5,689 nt of DNA from Muribaculaceae bacterium (GTDB taxonomy: Bacteria; Bacteroidota; Bacteroidia; Bacteroidales; Muribaculaceae), in NCBI GenBank assembly GCA_016292745.1, contig JAEDFO010000087.1, forward strand, positions 1-5,689, in the 5' to 3' direction. Shown piece after piece: positions 1 to 5,689 of this stretch. The stretch's first letter is position 1; each line of letters opens with the position of its first letter. Below the pieces are notes generated by a model. It saw only the letters and a program-made list of their open reading frames with translations, searched no databases and was not told the DNA's origin. The translations under genes were made by a program, and so were the position numbers.

Positions 1-29
1 ATGGGAACCGACCGACAGCAAGAGCTAAC

Positions 30-67
30 AAAGAAAAAGCGAGCGGGCCGGATTGGCTCGCTCGCTT
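30..67 (-). terminator. Intrinsic terminator of tRNA-Asp
   Basis: On the minus strand a 13-bp stem (37-49 paired with 55-67, one G-T pair, all others Watson-Crick) closes a 5-base loop. It is followed directly by a U-run (U5, one C, then U3; complement of 38 down to 30). It begins two bases past the tRNA-Asp discriminator base, so it should end that transcript. The plus strand has no T-run after the stem, so it is probably one-directional. Confidence 0.9.
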
Positions 68-68
68 G

Positions 69-142
69 CGGTATGGACGGGACTCGAACCCGCGACCCCC
101 TGCGTGACAGGCAGGTATTCTAACCAGCTGAACTACCACACC
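69..142 (-). tRNA. tRNA-Asp (anticodon GUC)
   Basis: A complete 74-base cloverleaf reads on the minus strand. The acceptor strands GGTGTGG (142-136) and CCATACC (76-70) pair over 7 bp with one G-U, and the discriminator base is G at 69, as expected for tRNA-Asp. The anticodon stem CCTGC/GCAGG encloses the loop CTGTCAC, giving anticodon GTC at 108-106. The T arm has the GTTCGAGTC signature. The 3' CCA is not encoded (the next bases are CAA), so it must be added after transcription. A promoter lies directly upstream and a strong terminator directly downstream, so it looks like a single-gene unit, although read-through from mfd is possible. Confidence 0.97.
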
Positions 143-156
143 ATTGTTTGGGACTA

Positions 157-187
157 CAAAGATATATCTACTATCCGGTATTTGCAA
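157..187 (-). promoter_or_regulatory. Bacteroidota-type promoter of tRNA-Asp
   Basis: On the minus strand TTG (187-185) is followed after exactly 20 bases by TATCTTTG (164-157). This is a full match to the Bacteroides primary sigma factor consensus TTG-N19-21-TAnnTTTG. Transcription would begin around position 150, leaving a leader of under 10 bases before the tRNA. The match and position are seen in the sequence; promoter activity is inferred. Confidence 0.8.
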
Positions 188-248
188 GCGTTTGGCTGAA
201 AATGTCGGAATTTTTCTGAAAAATGTTGGTGTGGCACTCTGTATGGAT

Positions 249-278
249 GTTCTTCCGGCCGACTACCTCCAGAAGAAC
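249..278 (-). other. Stem-loop after mfd, without U-run
   Basis: A 10-bp stem (249-258 with 269-278) with a 10-base loop starts about ten bases after the mfd stop codon. In minus-strand RNA all ten pairs form, one being G-U; in plus-strand RNA that pair is a C-A mismatch, so the structure suits the mfd transcript better. No U-run follows, so it is not a canonical intrinsic terminator. It could stabilise the mRNA 3' end or assist a factor-dependent stop. Confidence 0.45.
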
Positions 279-288
279 TTTACAGGCG

Positions 289-3200
289 TCAAAGCGATGC
301 CAGCGAGGTGATTTCGTTGAGCAAGTCGGCTGCTTCCTTTACAGTGCCTACATTGTTAACCACGATTGAGCGGCGGTCGTTTTTCTGGCGCAAATCGCAT
401 CGGGTGGGATATTTCTGAAGGAAGCTGAGAATGCGGCCGAACGCTGCCGACTGGTAGTAGGCCTGGTTTTCTTGTCCAACGAAGTACATATACATCCGTT
501 TTTGCTTTAGCGCAATCTTTTCAATGCCGAGGGTACGCGCAATGCGGCGTAGGGTGACTATGCGTATCAGTTCCATTGCCATTGGAGGAATCTTACCGAA
601 TCGGTCTTCAAGGCGGCGTTCGAAGGCTTCGACGTCGGCTTCGCGCTCCATGTTGTCGAGTTCCTGATAGAGCGATATTCGCTCGTTTTCCTGAGGCACA
701 TAGTCGTATGGGAACATGAGTTCCATATCGGATTCGATTACGCAGTCGGCGGTGTAGGTCGTTTCGTCGTCGGAGCGGGTGGCATCGTCGAAAGTGTCGC
801 TGAATTCTTCGGTACGAAGTTCAATGACGGCTTCCTTGAGTATTTTCTGATATGTTTCATATCCAAGGTCGGCTATAAAACCACTCTGCTCGGCGCCAAG
901 GAGATTACCGGCTCCGCGTATGTCGAGGTCCTGCATGGCAATCTGTATTCCGCTGCCAAGGTCGGAGAAACTCTCGATAGCCTGCAAGCGTCGGCGCGAA
1001 ATTGGTGATAGCGGCACATATGGCGGCACGAGCAGATAGCAGAAAGCCTTGCGCGATGAGCGGCCCACGCGGCCGCGTAGCTGATGGAGCTCACTGAGGC
1101 CGAAGTTCTGGGCATTGTTTATGATGATTGTGTTCACGTTTGGCATGTCGATGCCCGATTCCACAATGGTAGTTGCCAGAAGTATGTCGAATTCGTGATT
1201 GGCAAAGCCGAGAATTATCTGTTCGAGCTTTTCGGATGGCATCTGACCGTGGCCCACCACAACACGTGCATCGGGGATTAGTCGGTGCACCATTGCCTCA
1301 AGGTTGTAGAGTTCTTCAATTCGGTTGTTGATGAAGAACACCTGTCCGTTGCGCGAGAGCTCGAAGTTGATGGCTTCGGTAACTATTTCGTCGTTGAGCG
1401 ACGACACAGTGGTGAGGATTGGGTAACGGTTTGGTGGAGGAGTGGTGATAGTGGTCAGGTCGCGCGCGCCCATTAGCGAGAACTGGAGTGTGCGTGGGAT
1501 AGGAGTAGCCGAAAGGGTCAGGGTGTCGACGTTCACTTTCAGTTGCTTGAGTTTTTCCTTAACGGCAACGCCGAATTTCTGCTCTTCGTCGACAACGAGC
1601 AGTCCGAGGTCCTTGAATTTGATGTCCTTGCTGATGAGCTTGTGCGTTCCGATGATAATGTCGATTTTGCCATCGGCAAGTTCGGAAACAATACGCTTGA
1701 TGTCCTTGGGCTTACGCGCACGGCTAATATAGTCGACCTTCACAGGGAATTCCTTAAGGCGGTCGGTGAAAGTGTTGAAGTGCTGATAAGCGAGGACAGT
1801 GGTGGGCACAAGCACAGCAGTCTGCTTTCCGTCGGTAGCAGCCTTGAAAGCGGCACGAATGGCCACCTCGGTTTTTCCAAAGCCCACATCACCGCAAATC
1901 AGGCGGTCCATTGGGCGTCGCGATTCCATGTCGGCCTTCACGTCGGTTGTAGCCTTGAGCTGGTCGGGGGTGTCTTCGTAGATAAACGAAGCCTCGAGCT
2001 CGTGCTGCAGATATCCGTCGGGCGAAAAAGCGAAACCGTCCTTCTGCTTTCGAGCGGCATACAGCTTGATGAGGTCGCGCGCGATGTCCTTGAGCTTGCT
2101 TTTTGTCTTGTCCTTGATTCGGTTCCATGCGCCGCTGCCAAGTTTGTTTAGGCGCGGCTCCACGCCCTCCTTGCCGCGGTATTTGGCAAGTTTGTGGAGC
2201 GAATGGATTGAGACGAAAATAATGTCGTCGTTCATGTAGACGAGTTTAATCATCTCCTGTGGAGTGCCGTTGACGTTGGTTCGCACAAGACCACCGAATC
2301 GGCCTATGCCGTGGTCGACGTGGACAATATAGTCGCCCACCTCAATCGAGTTGAGCTCTTTGATTGAAAGTGCAAGTTTACCGGAACGAGCACGTTCGCT
2401 CTTGAGGCTGTATTTGTGGAATCGGTCGAAAATCTGATGGTCAGTGAATACGCACACCTTTGCCTCGTTGTCGACAAATCCCTCATGGATGGTTCTCAGA
2501 ATTGGAGTGAAAGGAATTTCGTCGCCACGGTCGGCAAATATGTCGTGCAGGCGCTGCGTCTGTTTCTCGCTTTCAGTGAGGATGAACAGCCTATATCCGC
2601 CAGCAAGGAGTTCGGTGAACGATTTGCTTATCAGGTCGAAATTCTTGTGGTAGATGCCTTGTGCCGAGAATGGGAAACGAATCAGGGCACCGGGATTATC
2701 GGCATCGGGAGCAGCCGAGTATTCCACCACTCTGAACTGAGCAATCCGTTGGCTGAATGCACTGAAGTCGATAAGATTGGCCAGAGCATCCTTGTCGCCC
2801 TCATTTGCAATAAGAGTGCTTTCCGAGATGGTTTCGCGCGTTACTGCCTCAACGCGGGCCACAATTCCGGCAAGGTTATGAGCCACGATGATGGTGTTGT
2901 CGTCGATATAGTCAATGAGCGAAACGCTGTCGGATTTGGTGTCGCTGCCAAGGCTGTTTACGATGCTCACCGACTTCACTCGCTGCTCCGACAGCTGTGT
3001 CTCCACATTGAATGTGCGTATGCTCTCCACATCGTCGCCGAAGAAGTCGATACGGTAAGGCAGCTCGTTGGCATACGAATAGATGTCGAGGATAGAGCCA
3101 CGGATTGCAAACTGGCCCGGTTCGTACACATAATCGACCTCGGCAAATCCGTTCTGGCGCAACTGACGGGCCATGTCGGTCATGTCGAACTGCGACCCTT

Positions 3201-3639
3201 CGTTTATCACTATTGTTGCCTGACTGATTGTCTGGCGGCATGCCACACGCTCGGCCAACGCTTCGGGATATGTAACAATAAAGCGCAGCTTGCGGCTTGC
3301 TTCCCATTGAGCGAGCACTTCGGTGCGCAGAATCACCGACGGAGCGTCGATTTGTCCGTATTTTATGTCGCGCTTATATCCCGATGGGAAAATAAGCACC
3401 GTCTGGTCGTCGGAGAATTGGCACAGGTCATTATACATGTATCCGGCTTCGTCGGCGTCGTTACATACCACCAGCACACGGCGGTTACCCACCGGCATGC
3501 GCGAAATCACCATTGCCGCCGACGAGCCAATGAGGCCACAAAGCATTGTCCGGCGGCATTTGCGGTCGGACAGTGCAGCCTTGATGGCTTCGGTGCGGGC
3601 CTGGGTGCACAGCAATTTGCTTAACGATTCTAAGTCCAT
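289..3639 (-). CDS. mfd: Transcription-repair coupling factor Mfd
   Basis: A full-length 1116-residue Mfd. It is an ATP-driven DNA translocase that pushes stalled RNA polymerase off the template and recruits UvrA for nucleotide excision repair. Residues counted from the chosen ATG: a UvrB-like N-terminal module (about 10-330, including RGSILDIYSY near 180) whose ATPase site is degenerate, having GLIGSS where a GKT would be, as usual in Mfd; the CarD-like RNA polymerase interaction domain (about 432-495, GDYIVHVDHGIGRF); helicase domains with Walker A GDVGFGKT (583-590), Walker B DEEQ (684-687), SAT (710-712), TTIVESGID and QLRGRVGR (853-860); and a C-terminal regulatory domain (about 965-1070). 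DEEQ replaces the E. coli DEEH. The frame extends upstream to a GTG at 3693, but those 18 codons overlap a stem-loop and do not look like Mfd, so ATG at 3639 is preferred. No clear Shine-Dalgarno is seen. No frameshift or missing motif was found. Confidence 0.97.
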   Translation of the reverse strand: MDLESLSKLLCTQARTEAIKAALSDRKCRRTMLCGLIGSSAAMVISRMPVGNRRVLVVCNDADEAGYMYNDLCQFSDDQTVLIFPSGYKRDIKYGQIDAPSVILRTEVLAQWEASRKLRFIVTYPEALAERVACRQTISQATIVINEGSQFDMTDMARQLRQNGFAEVDYVYEPGQFAIRGSILDIYSYANELPYRIDFFGDDVESIRTFNVETQLSEQRVKSVSIVNSLGSDTKSDSVSLIDYIDDNTIIVAHNLAGIVARVEAVTRETISESTLIANEGDKDALANLIDFSAFSQRIAQFRVVEYSAAPDADNPGALIRFPFSAQGIYHKNFDLISKSFTELLAGGYRLFILTESEKQTQRLHDIFADRGDEIPFTPILRTIHEGFVDNEAKVCVFTDHQIFDRFHKYSLKSERARSGKLALSIKELNSIEVGDYIVHVDHGIGRFGGLVRTNVNGTPQEMIKLVYMNDDIIFVSIHSLHKLAKYRGKEGVEPRLNKLGSGAWNRIKDKTKSKLKDIARDLIKLYAARKQKDGFAFSPDGYLQHELEASFIYEDTPDQLKATTDVKADMESRRPMDRLICGDVGFGKTEVAIRAAFKAATDGKQTAVLVPTTVLAYQHFNTFTDRLKEFPVKVDYISRARKPKDIKRIVSELADGKIDIIIGTHKLISKDIKFKDLGLLVVDEEQKFGVAVKEKLKQLKVNVDTLTLSATPIPRTLQFSLMGARDLTTITTPPPNRYPILTTVSSLNDEIVTEAINFELSRNGQVFFINNRIEELYNLEAMVHRLIPDARVVVGHGQMPSEKLEQIILGFANHEFDILLATTIVESGIDMPNVNTIIINNAQNFGLSELHQLRGRVGRSSRKAFCYLLVPPYVPLSPISRRRLQAIESFSDLGSGIQIAMQDLDIRGAGNLLGAEQSGFIADLGYETYQKILKEAVIELRTEEFSDTFDDATRSDDETTYTADCVIESDMELMFPYDYVPQENERISLYQELDNMEREADVEAFERRLEDRFGKIPPMAMELIRIVTLRRIARTLGIEKIALKQKRMYMYFVGQENQAYYQSAAFGRILSFLQKYPTRCDLRQKNDRRSIVVNNVGTVKEAADLLNEITSLASL

Positions 3640-3643
3640 TTGC

Positions 3644-3700
3644 AAAAATCGACCTGAGGGTGCTACACAGCCGTTGTGCAGCCATGACAGCACCCTCGGG
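3644..3700 (-). promoter_or_regulatory. Stem-loop plus U-run between protease gene and mfd
   Basis: In the 90-bp gap, a perfect 9-bp inverted repeat (3656-3664 with 3689-3697, GAGGGTGCT/AGCACCCTC) can be extended by two more G-C pairs beyond one mismatch. Its loop holds a further 4-bp hairpin (3666-3669 with 3675-3678). In minus-strand RNA a U5 run (3648-3644) follows 4 to 7 bases after the stem and ends only four bases before the mfd ATG. It could be a terminator of the protease gene, an attenuator for mfd, or a leader structure affecting mfd translation. The gap before the U-run makes a strong terminator less certain. No consensus TTG/TAnnTTTG promoter for mfd is visible here. Confidence 0.6.
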
Positions 3701-3729
3701 TGGCATTATTAGGTTGATATAATTATATA

Positions 3730-5460
3730 TTATTTCTTTGTCTTCTGCTTCTTTGCTTGCTTCTTTGCCGGCACTTTGTTGAGAATGGCGGCGTAACGGT
3801 CAGGATTTCCAATAGAAGCCTTGATTGAGTCGACAATAATGTCGCGCTTGAGCGATACAATCGACTCACCGCGGGAGAAGTAGTAATGTTTCACAATTTC
3901 CGATGCCAGCAAGTCGCAAATACGCTTTTTGTTGGTGTCGAGGTCTTGGTTAAGGTTGTGCTTGAGCTGATTTTCGAGAATCTCGAATGTAGCAGCCGTT
4001 GAATCGTTGAGATATCCTTCCACTTTTGCCGTTTTCTTCAGGTCGGCAAGCATCTTTTCGCACACCTTGTCGTAATCAAAGCGCTTAGGGTCGATGAATG
4101 CCTTGAAATCGTTGAACACCTCATCGCTCACCTCAAACTCCTCAGCCGGGGCTATCGATGGGTGCTCGGCGGCAAACTTCACGGCGTAGTCAAACGCCCA
4201 ATTATCGCGGATTATATTGTAAATAAGACGGTTCACCTCGGGATATTCCACCTCAACATCCGGCTTGATGCCACCGCCATCGCGCACCTCGCGGCCATTG
4301 CTTGTATGGAATACTGTGGTAAGGCTATCGGGAATACGCGATGCCGTGCCGTCGATGTTTCGGTGCGAATAATCTATAGCCTGAATGAGGCGGCCGCTTG
4401 GGATGTAGTATTTCGAGATAGTGAGCTTCAGCAGGCCGTTATCGCCCAGCGGACGGGTTGACTGCACGAGACCTTTACCGTATGAGCGGTTACCTATAAT
4501 CACAGCGCGGTCAAGGTCCTGAAGTGCTCCGGCGGTGATTTCCGATGCCGATGCCGAACCGCCGTCGATAAGCACAGCCAGCGGAATCTCAGTGTCGACG
4601 GGCAATTTTGTGGTCTTGTAGCTCTTTTCGCTCTGCTTCACACGGCCACGGGTCTTGAGCACCTCAGTACCCTTGTCGACGAACAGACCGACAATCTGCA
4701 CAGCACTCTCCAGAATGCCGCCGCCATTACCACGCAGGTCGAGCACCAAACCACTGAGTTTCGGATTCTCTTTCAGTTTCAACAGAGCCTCTTTCACCTC
4801 GACAGGCGATTTCTCGTTGAACGACGACAATTCGATTATACCGATTGAATCGGTGAGCATGCCATAGTAAGGCACCGTATTTACGTGGATTTTCTCACGT
4901 ACAATGTGGAATGTGTGGATGCTGTCGGCGGAGAACGGACGGCGCACTGTAACGGTGAGTTCAGTGTTGACCAAGCCTTTCAGCTTGTTGCTCACCTTGT
5001 CGCTCTCCCACGAGCTGACGGTGTCGCCGTCAATCATTATAATCTCATCACCAATCTTCAGACCGGCTTTTTCGGCCGGGCTACCTTCGTAAGGTCCCGA
5101 GATGGTGGTAGGACGTCCTTTTGGCTTATAGATATACGAGCCAATGCCGCCATATTCGCCGGTGCTTATGGTCATGAAATCGCCTTGCTCCTCCTTCGGT
5201 ATATATTCGGTGTAAGGGTCGAGCTCGTAGAGCATGGCATCAATCGAGGTGGTGGCCACCTTCTTGGCATCGATAGTATCGACATAATACATGTTAAGCT
5301 CCTTCACAATCGAGTTGTAAAGGTCAAGGTAATTGGTAATGCTGCCATAGTCGTTGCCGCCGTCGGCACTTTTGTCAGGGTTTTGCGCAGCCACCAGCGA
5401 GGCAGCCGAGGCAACAAAGAGCAACGAGGCAACTATAATAAACGATTTACTTTTCATCAT
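3730..5460 (-). CDS. Exported S41-family C-terminal processing protease (CtpA-like)
   Basis: A 576-residue serine protease of MEROPS family S41. Enzymes of this family cut or degrade envelope proteins from their C-termini in the periplasm. A Sec signal peptide is clear: K3 and K5, a hydrophobic core (about 7-24) and a likely cut after A25 (SLVAA|Q). There is no lipobox cysteine. An N-terminal helical segment (about 38-95) precedes a PDZ domain (about 100-185; EYGGIGSYI, AGLKIGDEIIMIDG) and the protease core (about 195-405). S304 in GGSASASEI is the likely nucleophile, with K329 (SYGKG) as base and Q333. The Ser-Lys and Ser-Gln spacings of 25 and 29 agree with the B. subtilis CtpB triad. A helical C-terminal region (about 410-560) ends in a lysine-rich tail. 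Two ATGs are adjacent (5460, 5457); either could be the start. Known substrates: none inferable here. The family is certain; which ctp/prc/tsp name applies is not. Confidence 0.95.
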   Translation of the reverse strand: MMKSKSFIIVASLLFVASAASLVAAQNPDKSADGGNDYGSITNYLDLYNSIVKELNMYYVDTIDAKKVATTSIDAMLYELDPYTEYIPKEEQGDFMTISTGEYGGIGSYIYKPKGRPTTISGPYEGSPAEKAGLKIGDEIIMIDGDTVSSWESDKVSNKLKGLVNTELTVTVRRPFSADSIHTFHIVREKIHVNTVPYYGMLTDSIGIIELSSFNEKSPVEVKEALLKLKENPKLSGLVLDLRGNGGGILESAVQIVGLFVDKGTEVLKTRGRVKQSEKSYKTTKLPVDTEIPLAVLIDGGSASASEITAGALQDLDRAVIIGNRSYGKGLVQSTRPLGDNGLLKLTISKYYIPSGRLIQAIDYSHRNIDGTASRIPDSLTTVFHTSNGREVRDGGGIKPDVEVEYPEVNRLIYNIIRDNWAFDYAVKFAAEHPSIAPAEEFEVSDEVFNDFKAFIDPKRFDYDKVCEKMLADLKKTAKVEGYLNDSTAATFEILENQLKHNLNQDLDTNKKRICDLLASEIVKHYYFSRGESIVSLKRDIIVDSIKASIGNPDRYAAILNKVPAKKQAKKQKTKK

Positions 5461-5520
5461 TACAGAAATTTTATGCGAAAGTACTTGTAATTATTGAAAT
5501 AATAGGTGTATTGGGGCATA

Positions 5521-5550
5521 AAAAACTATAATAATTGGGAAAAACGACAA
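5521..5550 (-). promoter_or_regulatory. Candidate promoter of the S41 protease gene
   Basis: On the minus strand TTG (5550-5548) is followed after 19 bases by TAGTTTTT (5528-5521), which matches TAnnTTTG at all but the last base. The start codon would be about 55 bases below the expected transcription start. The AT-rich setting gives several near matches (for example TACTTTCG closer to the gene, without a TTG at the right distance), so this is the best candidate only. Confidence 0.4.
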
Positions 5551-5567
5551 TATTTTCGGCTATAGAG

Positions 5568-5598
5568 TTGCATAATTGAAAAATTCGCTCTAATTTTG
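5568..5598 (+). promoter_or_regulatory. Bacteroidota-type promoter of tRNA-Asn
   Basis: TTG (5568-5570), a 20-base spacer and TAATTTTG (5591-5598) match the Bacteroides consensus in full. Transcription should start near 5605, about 30 bases before the tRNA. It stands back-to-back with the candidate protease promoter; the two -33 elements are 17 bp apart. Confidence 0.8.
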
Positions 5599-5608
5599 CA
5601 ACGCAAAA

Positions 5609-5626
5609 GCGGGAAGTGAAGCCCGC
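5609..5626 (+). other. Small G+C hairpin in the tRNA-Asn leader
   Basis: GCGGG (5609-5613) pairs with CCCGC (5622-5626) around an 8-base loop, between the inferred transcription start and the tRNA 5' end. It may shape the leader removed by RNase P. The stem is short and could be incidental. Confidence 0.35.
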
Positions 5627-5636
5627 GGCAGCAAAT

Positions 5637-5689
5637 GCTTCAATAGCTCAGTCGGTTAGAGCACCTGACTGTTAATCAGGGGGTCGTTG
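5637..5689 (+). tRNA. tRNA-Asn (anticodon GUU), 5' part only
   Basis: The first 53 bases of a tRNA run into the window edge. They show the acceptor 5' strand GCTTCAA, TA at positions 8-9, the D arm GCTCAGTCGGTTAGAGC, and the anticodon stem CCTGA/TCAGG around the loop CTGTTAA, giving anticodon GTT at 5671-5673. The variable region and the first bases of the T stem follow. The T loop and the acceptor 3' strand (expected TTGAAGC) lie outside, so the acceptor pairing cannot be checked. The loss is due to the window boundary, not to a broken gene. Its own promoter lies upstream. Confidence 0.93.

Noticed and set aside
684..1300. Possible transposon or phage remnant within mfd (several short alternative frames)
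   Set aside because: The Mfd reading frame is unbroken and all domains are in order, so nothing is inserted.
1543..2151. A 202-codon plus-strand frame inside mfd
   Set aside because: Antisense to the Mfd helicase domain; no motif, and no promoter placed for it.
2416..3624. A 402-codon open frame on the plus strand, opposite mfd
   Set aside because: It lies wholly antisense to well-conserved Mfd domains, has no recognisable motif and has an unnatural composition rich in His, Val and Cys. Mfd codon use keeps the opposite frame free of stops, so this is a shadow frame.
3640..3693. GTG start giving an Mfd of 1134 residues
   Set aside because: The extra 18 residues do not resemble an Mfd N-terminus and are encoded by the inverted-repeat region. 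The ATG at 3639 gives a typical beginning.
3485..3706. A 73-codon minus-strand frame starting in the gap before mfd
   Set aside because: It overlaps the mfd start in another frame, runs through the stem-loop, and its protein has no recognisable feature; most likely chance.
4885..5490. A 201-codon plus-strand frame opposite the start of the protease gene
   Set aside because: Most of it mirrors the signal peptide and PDZ coding region. Its extension past 5460 is only 30 bases and adds no start signal or domain.

Overview
The window looks like ordinary chromosome from a member of Bacteroidota, most likely order Bacteroidales. The main evidence is two matches to the Bacteroides-type promoter (TTG at -33, about 20 bp, TAnnTTTG at -7), each placed just upstream of a tRNA gene. 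In addition, neither protein gene has a convincing Shine-Dalgarno sequence, and both proteins resemble the Bacteroidales versions of their families. Moderate GC would also fit a family such as Muribaculaceae, but the genus cannot be fixed from this sequence.

Layout, left to right: (1) an intrinsic terminator, tRNA-Asp(GUC) and its promoter, all on the minus strand (30-187); (2) a 100-bp spacer with a stem-loop after mfd; (3) mfd, the transcription-repair coupling factor, minus strand (289-3639); (4) a 90-bp gap holding a strong stem-loop and a U-run just before the mfd start; (5) an exported S41-family C-terminal processing protease, minus strand (3730-5460); (6) an AT-rich divergent promoter region (5461-5636); (7) the first 53 bases of tRNA-Asn(GUU), plus strand, cut off by the window edge. 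No gap between genes exceeds 300 bases.

The two protein genes lie in the same direction with the protease first. Read-through from the protease into mfd is possible, but the stem-loop between them may limit it. Their functions are not obviously related: Mfd works on stalled RNA polymerase in the cytoplasm, while the protease works in the periplasm. The two tRNA genes appear to be independent units with their own promoters.

I found no mobile element, CRISPR array, prophage gene, defence gene or unrecognised coding region. The numerous other open frames lie antisense or out of frame inside mfd and the protease gene and look like shadows. The points worth a second look are small regulatory structures, not a new system.
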